Source: Batrachochytrium dendrobatidis JAM81
Lineage: Eukaryota; Chytridiomycota; Chytridiomycetes; Rhizophydiales
Assembly: GCF_000203795.2 (NCBI RefSeq)
Contig: NW_006281107.1
Span: 568,965-632,964, forward strand
Reading direction: 5' to 3'
Length of the DNA stretch: 64,000 bases
The notes below the pieces were generated by a model. That model was not told the origin of the DNA and made no database searches. It saw nothing but the letters and a program-made list of their open reading frames with translations. Shown piece after piece: positions 53,316-64,000 of this stretch; the first letter of the stretch is position 1; each line of letters opens with the position of its first letter. Both the position numbers and the translations under genes were made by a program.

Positions 53316-55359
53316 GTAGGTAAATGTATGTGTTTTGAAAGCAATCAAAACAGAAAAACGATGGTAGAATCGAAACTCGACAAGCTTGAGAAAAGCAAGA
53401 GCAATGAAACAAGATGGGAATACTGATAACCACAAAGGTCTTCACCACACAGGTACTCTTAAAGGCGTATAGTCAGCTGATTGGACAGGGTCGAATAAAC
53501 CAGCAGAATGGCGTGCTTCCCGTCCAATCAAAGCGACTACGGAAATCAGTTATTGTTGCATAATTCCATATCGGGTTCAATCTTGAGAAAAAGCCGGCTG
53601 ACTTAATTTTATAAATTCGAGTCTATTCAGTAGAATAGACAATCTAACAAGAGGGAGAGGCTAGCTGAGCTTTAGCCTACTCGGCCATGTCACTATAAAG
53701 TCAAACTAGAATTATACAACCAGTCCGCATCCAAGCTTGACAATGATATGAATCAATTATTTGATAGTGCACTAGACAGCAGACTTTTGGTCAAAAAAGT
53801 ACTCTAGCTTTTGTAGTGAATAGCCTAATGAGCATCTTATCAAAACGTAGTGGCTTTGGAAACACCCTGTGTACGTTGATCAAACCTGGCTTGCTTTCCA
53901 AGTGATGGGTCTTGAAGTGCTATATACATGAATGGTGTGCTAAAATGTAAGATTGGAATTCCTTTACAGCTATATTCGTCTAGGATGAATCACTTTATTC
54001 TGCAGTGATTATTTTACTGCAGAATAGACTATTATTCTCAACTCGTACGTTTGCGCTCTAGTTCAAGAGAGCAAAGGTCCTGTTTCAGGAATGTAACTCT
54101 ACATGTCAATCATCCAATATTTATTTTGGAGTTTGAGATTGAAAAGTGTCAATGATGGGGGATTGACTGAAACTGTAATTTGAATACTGCCAGCTTGCTG
54201 GAATCAAGTTTACTCAAAGTGTGCTTTCTTGGCAATGTTCTTTTGCAGACATTGGTAGATTGCTCGTCTACTGATTTGAGTGGCATGAGCATCTATCGAT
54301 TATGTCTACTGTACTGTGGTGACAATTTGATTTGTTGATACGGTCAGTTGCTGAACGATTCTCGATTCAATATAGAACACTGTTGCTCTTTTGGTCTTGT
54401 CCCAACATGAGAGCGTCAGCGTTTCATCTATACAGTCTAGGCTAACCTGAAGCAATTGTGCAGTTTTACGAACCAAAAACTCTTGGTTCCAAAGCACAGC
54501 GAAAGTGGAAGTTTCTATACCGAAAGAATATTTTCCCTCTTCTCATTTCCATTGCTGCTGGCTGTGAGCCATTGAAAGTCTAAATGGTCAATGACCATGA
54601 TTTTGAAATGAGTCATTGATGAAATACAGAATTATTAGTGAAATAGAAGCATTACAGGCTGGATGACATGTCTAAAGCTGATTGGCTAGTTTGGCAAGGC
54701 ACAGCAAGTCATATGCACATTTCACGTGACGCACAGTCAGATTTACAATGCATGACAGCTTTGCAACGGCATAGTTTAACAGTACAGCCACCAAAACAAA
54801 GCGACCAGTCACTAAACCAAAGCTTAAGACAGGATTGGTTGCACTTTCTTTTCCACCAGCCATTATCAAATGGAAGCCATTCGTCGCTGCTGAGCAGCCA
54901 AGTCCACTACCGCTACTGATTTCGCTTCGATACTTAACAGTCGAAGTCTAGATCCTGACCTACTCTACCTCTACTACATTCTACTATTTCTACACCGTCC
55001 TCAAACTTTGACATACTATTTTCTTAGGCTCCATATTTCGTCTTACAGCATCAAGAACTGTTTTGACTCTAGGTATACTTTTGCTGAAGCCGCTTTATTT
55101 CAGTCTCAGCATTCGCTCATCTGACTAACTCGACTATTACTTTACTGCATTGATCCTGAATCGGCCCATTCTACAACTACAGCTGACTTTGCTTGCTTTT
55201 CCACAACTTTGTCAAGTGACAACTTGTACTTTCGTGCCATTGCGTTCGAGTATTTGAATTCAACTGCTTCCATTCATCTGAAAATCCATAGTTTACTTTG
55301 ATCTGGCTTGTTTCTCTCGAGTGTCCTTTTTACTTTGATAGCACAATCGTCTGCATATA
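53316..55359. other. Gene-poor region of about 2 kb with short palindromes and a pyrimidine-rich leader
   Basis: No convincing coding frame was found. Perfect 8-bp hairpins occur at about 53623-53642 (GTCTATTC AGTA GAATAGAC) and about 53998-54022 (TCTGCAGT..ACTGCAGA), and the word GAATAGAC recurs in both places. From about 54940 to the cyclin ATG the plus strand becomes rich in C and T (TACTCTACCTCTACTACATT), like a fungal core promoter and long 5' untranslated region. Confidence 0.55.
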
Positions 55360-56645
55360 ATGCACTCTTCTCAATGTCATTACCAATATTCTGCTGATGG
55401 ACAGAAGCTTTTACCTTCAAGGTCTGCTACAGCAGTCTATCTTGGCAGTCCTGCTTACTCTTTGAACAAGGCCCATCAAGAACCCACTGCCACTCCAAAC
55501 TTGGTTCTTCCGGTAGCCACTGCCACTACTTGTAACCCCAATCCTTCAAATACTACTGCCACATCAATTCCGCCCTGCAATGACAATCGCCTGTTATCAC
55601 GTAGTTGCTCCACATCTCTTGCTAAGCAGCCCGTGATGCTTGAAAAACCAGACTATTCACGGGCACTAGCTTCTCTGTGTACATGCTTTATGGGTCATGT
55701 ATGGCCTTCTCCATCTTTAGTAAAATCATCCACTGGCATTACAAATTACCCTGGCTATCCTCAAGCTCCCATGTCGCCTCCAGCAGAGCAACTGTCACCG
55801 GTTAAATCATCTCCAATGCACATGCATTTACCAACTTCTCAATTGGATCAACCTTTACAATCGATTTCTCTATCATCCACTTCATTCACCACGTTTGTTC
55901 ATCAGCTGGTTGCAATTACCCGCGCTCCAGCCGAAACCATTATTGTCAGTCTAAAATATCTGTTCATGCTACGCCAACGCTACCCTGGCAATGTGGAAAA
56001 TGCTGGAGGCTCAGAGTATCGCTTGTTTGTGACGGCACTGATTCTTGCTCACAAGGTAATCGCTTTTCATTTAACCCTGACCAGATTTGTCCATGTAAAA
56101 TGATGTCATTCACTTGCACCTTTGGCTTCGAGCTTAAATTTTCCTGCTTGTTCTGGTCACATCATTTTTGCAAAACGTGTGACTCGATCCAATCATTTAT
56201 GACTAACACTTCTTACCCGTTAGATGATGGATGATACGGTATGCTCATTGAAGGCTTGGTCCAAAATCACTAGCATATCTGTTGCTGAACTTTCGGTAAG
56301 CTTTACTCTGCCTTTTCAAATGGTCAATCTTAACTTGGGCAGTACTAACCTGTTGGAATCACTTTGGCCTGTCAGCAAATGGAGTTTGAATTTATATCGG
56401 CATTGAATTTTGACCTGCACGTATCTGCAGCTGGCTATCAAACATGGTGTTCCCAATTGGAATGCTTTTTGGCAATTGCACGTAAAAACGAGGAGCAATT
56501 GCTAGAACAGCAACATTATCGTTACCAACAGCTTTCCGCTGCCTCAACTTGCAATGGCATGACGCTGTCTGCTTGCGAGCTTAGTTCATCGTGTAAAACT
56601 AGCCTTGTGCAAACAGCTGCTGGGTCTTATTGTTTGCCTTATTAG
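55360..56645 (+). CDS. Pho80/PCL-type cyclin
   Basis: PCL cyclins activate the Pho85 (CDK5-like) kinase in control of cell cycle, morphogenesis or phosphate response. Three exons are clear: 55360-56055, 56224-56295 and 56376-56645. The first 120 residues are low-complexity Ser/Thr/Pro with an added CTCFMGHVWPS patch. The cyclin fold follows: FTTFVHQLVAITRAPAETII, SLKYLFMLRQRYPG and GSEYRLFVTALILAHK, then MMDDTVCSLKAWSKITSISV and QMEFEFISALNFDLHVSAAG with YQTW. The usual LDDNTYTNKTW region reads MMDDTVCSLKAW here. The tail is Gln/Ser-rich and short. Reading through the first intron would end the protein early (KVIAFHLTL...), which supports the splice model. Confidence 0.88.
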
Positions 56646-57451
56646 CTACATTGAGCAGGATGAAAAGATGAATTGCACTTTGTGAAATATGGATCATTCT
56701 GGATTTCTTGGTATAATACTTTTTTATGCGTTTGTCTTGTTCTAGATTTGTGGCACATCTATAGCTGTCTGCTCTTGTGTTTTATTTTTTCAATAATACA
56801 GTCACAATCAAGCTCCAGCCAATTTTTGTCAAAATCTACTGGAAAGTCTAGCTTTAAACCGCTTAGACACAGATGGAATTGAGTATTTCACCAGGCTTTG
56901 ATCTTGGCGTGAGACATCACCTTTAATACTACATCTTTGTTTTTTGTCGCCGTGCCATTTGCTTTTCTCCTTCTTTATATACTTTACAAAAAATACTTTT
57001 AAAAATACTCTTTTTCGTATACTGTTGTGATTTGATATGCTTGCCGTATCCGTATCATGCGATATGGCTGATAGAGTCGAGCTAGGGTTAGTAGTATAAA
57101 AGAAGCCCAATGTCCTGCCTTTTTTGGAGATAGACCTTGATGGTAATAAAAGGCGCTCATTGAATAGACGGGACCCGAGTGTCGAAATAGATGAAGGGTG
57201 GAAAAATAATACAAGCCATTATGTAGGGGCAACAGTATACATCCCGCAATACAGCCTATTCTGGATAAGATCCCTATACCCGATATCGCGCTTTCAACTT
57301 CAACAGTTGTAACAAGTTTTGTTGTGACTGAATCTTGCAAGTAGACTAAATATCAAGGGTTCTATTATGGATTTGCTGAACAAAGCAATGCACATAAGCG
57401 TGTTTAGGTTGGTTTATTTGGTTGTTCATACGCTGCACACTCAAAGAAATG
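56646..57451. other. Intergenic region
   Basis: This stretch lies between the convergent cyclin and secreted-protein genes. Open frames on the minus strand (56.8-57.3 kb) lack proper ATG starts and show no family resemblance. Nothing else was recognised. Confidence 0.5.
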
Positions 57452-57838
57452 CTAATCTTGATAGTCCAGTGATTGCATCCCATACAACGACGAGTAGGTA
57501 TGAGAATTGGACAGGGCATCATCGGAGCATGTGCCGTGTTGGCATTTAAACGACTGACAATCTGCATCCACATCACACTCCATACCCAAAGAACATATTT
57601 CATGGTGCAGTATGCCACAGTTTCTTGAAGCGTGTGATGGGACTGATGTATCTTGCAATCTCGATTGTTTTTGACCATACTCGAATGAAAACGTTTTTGA
57701 ATTTTGTAGATGAAGTAGAGGGGAATTCCATCTGAGATCGGGCAGCGGTCCACATCGTTCTTGCTGGACTGGTCGTGCTTCTATAGTGGCTAGTATAGTA
57801 CACAGAGTACACCAAGCATACACAAACGTGGGTTTCAT
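57452..57838 (-). CDS. Small secreted cysteine-rich protein (hypothetical)
   Basis: The frame starts at a true ATG (57836-57838) and runs 128 residues uninterrupted to 57452. The first 22 residues (MKPTFVYAWCTLCTILATIE) look like a signal peptide with a cleavage near ATIEA-RP. The mature part has seven cysteines, at about positions 29, 74, 82, 88, 94, 99 and 104, with the last five tightly spaced: EICSLGMECDVDADCQSFKC then QHGTC. That pattern resembles small extracellular disulfide-bonded modules. No function is recognised. If the organism is a host-associated chytrid, it would be a candidate secreted effector, which is only an inference. Coding status rests on signal peptide plus cysteine spacing. 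Confidence 0.55.
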   Translation of the reverse strand: MKPTFVYAWCTLCTILATIEARPVQQERCGPLPDLRWNSPLLHLQNSKTFSFEYGQKQSRLQDTSVPSHASRNCGILHHEICSLGMECDVDADCQSFKCQHGTCSDDALSNSHTYSSLYGMQSLDYQD

Positions 57839-58293
57839 TGCTGTAGTTTAGATGCAATGTTCATTAAATAATTAGATCTTGTTGATACAATATAGACACG
57901 GAATGCACGAAAACTATCGAGTTACTTGCCTAAATAGCGCATACTACTCGGTCAGATGAGTACTGTTTAGTTTATTACAATACGTATTGCTAGTGAATTG
58001 TGCAATGCGAGTGCCAGTGCATAAAAGGTTTTAGAAAGGGATTGATATAAAGAAATTTAGAAACATAATAGCCAAATAAACCAAGCTTTAATTGTCATAT
58101 TGTAATAAGCTTTTCAGTAGTCCGATTTGTCATAATTGAAATGAGCTTACGTACACCATGCATATTGATGATTACATAACTGTTTTATTGGACCATATTC
58201 AAAATAAAGGGGCGGATATAAAAAATAAAAAATGATGTTCAATGCAGTCCAGTGATTTAAAAGCGTATCATGATCTGCTGTATAAAAATAGAC
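57839..58293. other. Intergenic region, nothing recognised
   Basis: About 455 bp of AT-rich DNA lie between the secreted-protein gene and the Brl1/Brr6 gene. No open frame or repeat was noted. Confidence 0.5.
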
Positions 58294-59923
58294 TCAGTGT
58301 TTACCACTGTCATCATTGGTAAAAGTATTGCGAAATCGCAACGTATTCATGTCATTATAATCCATTTGAGTTGTAGAAGATGCTGGTAAAAAGTATCCTT
58401 GTCTAGATTCTTTTGACAAGGGATACTGAGACTGCAAAGAATGGTGGTGATGATGAATTTCTTTTGCCAATGATTCAGAAGAGGTTCGCTTGAAAAAGCT
58501 AAAGGCAGAGCTGGTAAACAACAAGGTTCCAAAAAGAGCTAATGCGCCAAAAATCTACATCCACACGATACATGAGAATTAGTGCACTCTTGTTAATTCA
58601 TAGTTTTTAAAATATCACGTACCATTGTTTTGTATGAAAGTGGGTTGATTAATTTGTTGAGAATTTCAGCCAACGTCTCTGCACCTACTTTTAATCTAGA
58701 AAATGGAAATACCAAGAGTAATCAGTGTTGATTTAAAGTACAGGTGTCGACAAAGTCTTATTGTAGCACGCATTTACTTGCCTTGCAATATCTTTGGGAT
58801 CTCGAGACATACAAATCTCCCATTCAGTGCAGGCCTGATACATTGCAGGAACCCGCTGTCCAGGCATACATTTATTTTCATAATATGATTTGCTGCACAG
58901 AGCAATCTGCTGGGTCATTTCTAAAAGATACAGGTTGTTAAAAACAGCATCTATATGACTAGAGTGTATAGAATGATCAACTACTTTTCAATATGCAATC
59001 AGGATGAATATACCTTGAGAAAACTCGTCAGTCTTCAACTGTAAATCATGCCGTACAGACCAAATGAACTGCACAAGAATATATGCCACAACACACACAA
59101 TGAATAGCGTGAATAGTGCTTGAATGTATCCAGTAATCAAATATGGAAGATGCATATGTTGAAGCAAAGGCTGCTGAATAGAGTTAGAGCGAGCGTGTTG
59201 ATGATAATTGGATGCATCGTGTTGGTCTTGAGGAGATAGCTCTCCAGTCTTTTTACGTTTCCGTCCTTGTGGTTTCATACTAGACTTGCTTTGTAATATT
59301 TTATCAGGTGAAGTGGATTGTGTGCGGCCAGTATCGATGCTGGATGGCGAGTTTATACTGGATCGTTGGTGTGCAACAGCCAACGGTCGATGACCAGATG
59401 AAAACACTGGCTGTGCTTTGATTGGACTCGGCTTTATTTGAGCAGATATTGGATGAGTTTGATGTGATACACCAAACTGGAATACATTCTTGGCAGCAAT
59501 CCCAGTTGAAGAAAAAAGATCGCCTGCTCGGGTCTGACCAAATGAGTTTGGACTAAAGCAAGACTGATGGGATGAAGGAATGGCTGGTCTAGAATAGGAT
59601 GGAATACTTGAATTTGGATTTGGATGAATTGCTGAATTTGATATGAATGATGGCAGATTGGGAGTGGAGTAAAAAGGTGATGAGTTGAAAGGTTTTTGTT
59701 TTGAAGGAGTCGATAGTTTGGATACTGCCAACAACCAAGGACTGCTCTCACCAGGAGTCAGTTCTAAGTCCATGGCAAAGTCCATAGGAGATGCAGTTCC
59801 TCTCGATAACTGCGGTGATGCTGAATTCATATGGGCGCTAGGTTGAGGTTTCGGTCTATCCGAGCAAGAATTAGCTGAAGTGGAGTCGAGTCGATTCCTG
59901 GACGGTAAGCCATTGACCATCAT
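58294..59923 (-). CDS. Brl1/Brr6 nuclear-envelope protein
   Basis: Brl1/Brr6 proteins are integral nuclear-envelope proteins that help nuclear pore assembly and membrane lipid balance. The ATG at 59921-59923 starts MMVNGLPSRNRLDS. The first 240 residues are Ser/Pro-rich, with a basic patch (KPQGRKRKKTGELSP). The conserved domain starts LPYLITGYIQALFTLFIVCV and continues VQFIWSVRHDLQLKTDEFSQ, then small exons give MTQQIALCSKSYYENKCMPG, QRVPAMYQACTEWEICMSRD and AETLAEILNKLINPLSYKT. The four cysteines of the disulfide pattern (CSKSYYENKC and ACTEWEIC) are all present. A second membrane helix (IFGALALFGTLLFTSSAFSF) precedes a His-rich tail ending TNDDSGKH at 58294. Confidence 0.88.
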
Positions 59924-60264
59924 TACAAAAGCTTATTGCTTTTGTAGGTTTGTTTAATGTAGGAGAGCAATTATCGAGTATAAGTTTGTATTCACGCAAA
60001 ATGGCAATTACGGCTGTATTCACGTCAAATAAAATATTCGAGTCAAAATTCATGATAAACGGTCAGTCTTGGTTGGATTGGTTTTGACTTGCTGAATAAA
60101 GATTCATATTACAATTGCAGTCAATCACACTTGTTCAATCTCCAAACCAAACATTGAATGTTCGACATGCATTCCTGCAATCTTTGTTTTTTTGAACTAG
60201 AACAGATCTACGAGTTTAATGTCATTTTCTAAATAATGCTTTGCTGCTTTTATCAAACTATTGT
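59924..60264. mobile_element. Decayed remnant of the inverted-repeat element family (copy E)
   Basis: At about 59986 is TTTGTATTCACGCAAAATGG and at about 60009 is ACGGCTGTATTCACGTCAAA, both like the left terminus of copies B, C and D. Further on, TTGTTCAATCTCCAAACCAA, CATGCATTCCTGCAATCTTTG and TTGAACTAGAACAGATCTAC (about 60131-60211) match the interior of copies A and B with many changes. The right end was not found, so this is an old, broken copy. Confidence 0.5.
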
Positions 60265-60480
60265 TTAGTTTTCGTTCAACAATACTGTAGTTTCAAAGAC
60301 ATTTGGCACCAGGCTTTTATCTGTTGGTCTTAATTGGAGATTCCTTATGTCAATTGGCTTTACTACAACTGACATTTCTGCCCAGTGAATATCGTCTATT
60401 GCGTTGGCCAATGGAGTCGGTATTGTTTCAATCAGCCATGATGGGCGGCTTTCTCTTATTGGTATGAGAGCCCTGTTCAT
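60265..60480 (-). CDS. Short ORF, 71 codons, hypothetical
   Basis: This frame begins with a true ATG (60478-60480) and stops at TTA 60265-60267. The predicted peptide contains WLIETIPTPLANAIDD and MSVVVKPIDIRNLQLRPTDK and has no recognised motif. It lies between the remnant copy E and the histone genes and may be a fragment of a longer gene or of an element. Coding status is doubtful. Confidence 0.25.
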   Translation of the reverse strand: MNRALIPIRESRPSWLIETIPTPLANAIDDIHWAEMSVVVKPIDIRNLQLRPTDKSLVPNVFETTVLLNEN

Positions 60481-60846
60481 TCGAATTTTAGCTGGTTTCC
60501 TCTATTCAAGCATACCTGAATTCGCTTAAACAGTCGGTGCACAATCTTCAGATACATTCAACATAAACTTTTGTCATACGATCTAATTCCAGTAACAGTC
60601 TCAGACAATTAGAAAGTGTATAGAATAGCATGCCCTGGTTTTTAAAAACTGATCTCTAACCAACCATTTTCAACAAGAACGATTTAAATATCCAAAGACG
60701 AGATTTTATTTAAGAGTTGTGGGAAAAAGGCGCTTTGAGTAGTAAAAACGCAGAGATGGATGTGGAGATATGGCTATATGCACAAGACCAGAGATTGGTG
60801 TGTAGTGAGACCTGAGACAGTAGCAGACAGGCAAAGCTAAAGATGT
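60481..60846. other. Intergenic region downstream of H4
   Basis: This should contain the H4 3' end. No histone-type stem-loop like the one after H3 was found downstream of the H4 stop. Confidence 0.4.
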
Positions 60847-61935
<1,089 letters not shown>

Positions 61936-62246
61936 ACTATTGCTCTTTTGAATCCGCCCATTAAAGCATTTGTCAATGCTTTCATCCATCCATTTTGATT
62001 TTCTTCACAACAAAAACTGTCAATAAACTTTAGGATCTTCAATTATTATACTTTTGAATGTTATATCTAATGACTGGTAGATCTATTGACATGCCGATCA
62101 ATAATATTTGTATGAGGGAATTTTAGAGTTTGCTATATAAAAGTAGGTTTGTGCAATATGTCGTTTGTTGATGCACAATGTTGATTTTTCAAAAGAAAAT
62201 CATGCTTTGCAAGTTGAATATCTATGAAATGACCAAGCAGTATTGT
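61936..62246. other. Intergenic region after H3
   Basis: Apart from the stem-loop at 61963-61982 and an AT-rich stretch, nothing was recognised before copy C of the inverted-repeat element. Confidence 0.4.
61963..61982 (+). terminator. Perfect 8-bp stem-loop 3' of histone H3
   Basis: AAAGCATT TGTC AATGCTTT forms an 8-bp stem with a four-base loop, starting 27 nt after the H3 stop codon. It is followed by CATCCATCC. Position, loop size and flanking C-rich tail recall the metazoan histone mRNA 3' stem-loop, but the stem sequence differs. It could be chance or a transcription-end hairpin. Confidence 0.4.
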
Positions 62247-62860
62247 CACTGCTGTATTCACGTAATGAAACATTAAATAAGTAATAAACAGTCAGTCCCA
62301 TGAAATGGTTGTCGATTGCTGGACAATGCTATATGAGCTCATCAAAGTCTACAGATCTCTTGTGCTGTCGTTGGTTTCTTGCAGTAGAATCCAAGTTTAT
62401 CTGAGCTTTTACAATACAAGAGTCGACAGGTTTCTTGACAATGTTGGGAGTTGAATTCAATATCTAGATTATAATGCATGAATCTGTCAATCATACAATA
62501 TTGACTACCAAATAACCACAACTTTAGTTTAAAGTCAGTTTGATTTGTGCGTATCATAATAATTGTCTGGATATTGATTAATGGAGCTGTTAGTGCTTGA
62601 TATTCCAAAACGTCTCAACGACAACGTCGCGAGGTAAAACTATATAGTGTCAGCTCAACCCAGCTGACAGTTGCTTTGGTATAAAATAGTTTTTTTTGCC
62701 GAGCACTTCCACACAGGGAAAATTAAGAAAGTTTATTGAAGAGGCAGTTAATTTGTAATATTAAAGCGCACCGAGCATTTAACCGTTGTTTATTCCAAAG
62801 CAAAATAGAAGCAGTCATTGCATGAATACAGGTATTTTATTTTACGTGAATACGGCGGTG
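62247..62860. mobile_element. Terminal-inverted-repeat element, longer copy C (about 614 bp)
   Basis: The left end is CACTGCTGTATTCACGTAAT and the right end is TTACGTGAATACGGCGGTG; they are near-perfect inverse copies (CACYGCYGTATTCACGTAA). The first 475 bp (62249-62723) match copy D at roughly 97 percent by eye. A minus-strand open frame (about 62342-62608) lacks an ATG start, contains INIQTIIMIRTNQTDFKLKL and is conserved in copy D. No transposase was recognised, so the element looks non-autonomous. Confidence 0.75.
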
Positions 62861-63521
62861 ATAGAAGCACTATAGCCACTCATGATTTAGTCTAGCCTGT
62901 CTATAACCAATCACTATGATCAACTGCTTTATATTTCAAAAGTACCAAAAGGCATACCCATTTGTTGCTTCGAAGGGATGACAGACACATTGATACAAAA
63001 AAGGTCTGGTTTATTCGCGCAAAAGTAAAGTTGGCATTTCCAGTGGGCTATGATGAATGCTCCAAGCTAAAATCTGGGCTAGAGTTTACCCGCACAGCCA
63101 TACAGTTTGTTGATATCAGAAGCTATTTGGTTATGATGATTTTTAATCCAAATATTCACTATGAAGCCAATGAAATAAAAATGACATGCAATTTAAAGCC
63201 ATACCCATTTGCCAAGTCGGCATTTATTCAAAGCAAAGTTCAACATGATGTAATTGTTCAAGCCCCTGGCATTCGCATTCTGATGATGGTTTCAAGCAAG
63301 GATAAACATTTTTTTAATGCAAATTAGTAAGAGCTCATTCTTACTGTTGCGAATATCTATGTTTTTGAATAACCAGAGTCTGCCAATGCAGATAATTGCT
63401 ATAAATTAAATTCAGTCTAACATGTGTGCAACTAAACCCTGCGCAAATAAATATGATAGCGTTTGTGCGAAAAAGTTTCTATTATGAAACGGGTGAAGTA
63501 CCCGTGTATTTTGAGTAAATT
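62861..63521. other. Spacer between copies C and D with a 121-codon open frame
   Basis: On the plus strand an open frame runs 62962-63327, but it opens at TTG; its first true ATG is late, at about 63133. The translation includes KLKSGLEFTRTAIQFVDIRS and LVMMIFNPNIHYEANEIKM, then KPYPFAKSAFIQSKVQHDVI, with no recognised motif. The word AYPFVAS/KPYPFAKS occurs in two frames (about 62950 and 63200), suggesting a broken, partly repeated coding remnant rather than an intact gene. Confidence 0.35.
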
Positions 63522-64000
63522 ACCGTCGTATTCACGTAATGAAGCATTAAATAAAAATAATAAACAGTCAGTCCCATGAAATGATTGTCGATTGCTGGAC
63601 AATGCTATATGAGCTCATCAAAGTCTACAGATCTCTTGTGCTGTCGTTGGTTTCTTGCAGTAGAATCCAAGTTTATCTGAGCTTTTACAATACAAGAGTC
63701 GACAGGTTTCTTGACAGTGTTGGGAGTTGAATTCAATATCTAGATTATAATGCATGAATCTGTCAATCATACAATATTGACTACCAAATAACCACAACTT
63801 TAGTTTAAAGTCAGTTTGATTTGTGCGTATCATAATAGTTGTCTGAATATTGATTAATGGAGCTGTTAGTGCTTGATATTCCAAAAACGTCTCAACGACA
63901 ACGTCGCGAGGTAAAACTATATAGTGTCAGCTCAACCCAGCTGACAGTTGCTTTGGTATAAAATAGTTTTTTTTGCCGAGCAATTCCAGACAGGGAAAAT
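63522..64000. mobile_element. Terminal-inverted-repeat element, copy D (cut by window edge)
   Basis: The left end ACCGTCGTATTCACGTAATG begins at about 63522. The sequence then follows copy C almost base for base to position 64000, including the minus-strand open frame (63618-63884, one residue different from that of copy C) and CCGAGCAATTCCAGACAGG. One extra A (CCAAAAACG against CCAAAACG) separates the frames upstream of it. The right terminus lies outside the window. Confidence 0.75.

Noticed and set aside
56829..57340. Two minus-strand frames with hydrophobic stretches downstream of the cyclin
   Set aside because: They open at non-ATG codons, overlap each other and have no recognisable domain.

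Overview
The window is nuclear DNA from a fungus, most likely a zoosporic (chytrid) fungus such as Batrachochytrium; that genus-level placement is an inference. The evidence is AT-rich DNA, many short GT-AG introns (about 55-110 bp), and a fungal set of genes: lanosterol synthase, alternative oxidase, Tao3/Mor2 (Furry), the muniscin Syp1, the nuclear-envelope protein Brl1/Brr6, a Pho80-type cyclin and a fungal-type histone H3. All genes are ordinary eukaryotic housekeeping or cell-biology genes. There is no operon structure, phage or CRISPR array.

Layout. 0-13 kb, plus strand: MCM6 (replicative helicase), a GPAT3/4-type glycerol-3-phosphate acyltransferase with a long serine-rich tail, alternative oxidase, and oxidosqualene cyclase. 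A minus-strand tRNA-His follows at 12.9 kb. 13.7-20.8 kb, minus: a giant Furry/Tao3 gene. 21.6-28.0 kb: VAP (ER contact-site protein, plus), an unrecognised IQ-motif protein (minus), EMC8/9 (minus) and a fungal multi-pass membrane protein (plus). 28.1-53.3 kb, almost all minus: UTP17/WDR75, Syp1/FCHO, MRG15/Eaf3, kanadaptin, an unrecognised helical protein, importin beta-1, Gdt1/TMEM165, a bestrophin-like channel with a large insertion, and a ZIP metal transporter. 53.3-60 kb: a gene-poor stretch, a Pho80-like cyclin (plus), a small secreted cysteine-rich protein (minus) and Brl1/Brr6 (minus). 60.8-61.9 kb: a divergent histone H4/H3 pair sharing a 0.3 kb promoter. 62.2-64.0 kb: repeats.

Several genes bear on the ER and nuclear envelope (GPAT, VAP, EMC8, Brl1, lanosterol synthase) or on nuclear import and ribosome or chromatin function (importin beta, UTP17, MRG15, H3/H4, MCM6). 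They are independently transcribed and nothing in the sequence shows co-regulation except the H3/H4 pair.

The most unusual observations are: (1) histone H4 is 106 residues, with an extra Gly-Gly-Lys in its otherwise nearly invariant N-terminal tail and Leu in place of Arg3; (2) a family of short, non-autonomous inverted-repeat elements (terminal motif around CCGTATTCACGTAA) has copies on both sides of the MRG15 gene, one ending about 3 bp from the kanadaptin stop codon, and two long near-identical copies at the right edge of the window; (3) a perfect 8-bp stem with a 4-nt loop lies just after the H3 stop codon; (4) MCM6 contains a GC-AG intron; (5) a possible minus-strand Pol III-type structured RNA lies downstream of MCM6; (6) the bestrophin-like channel carries an insertion of roughly 300 residues.
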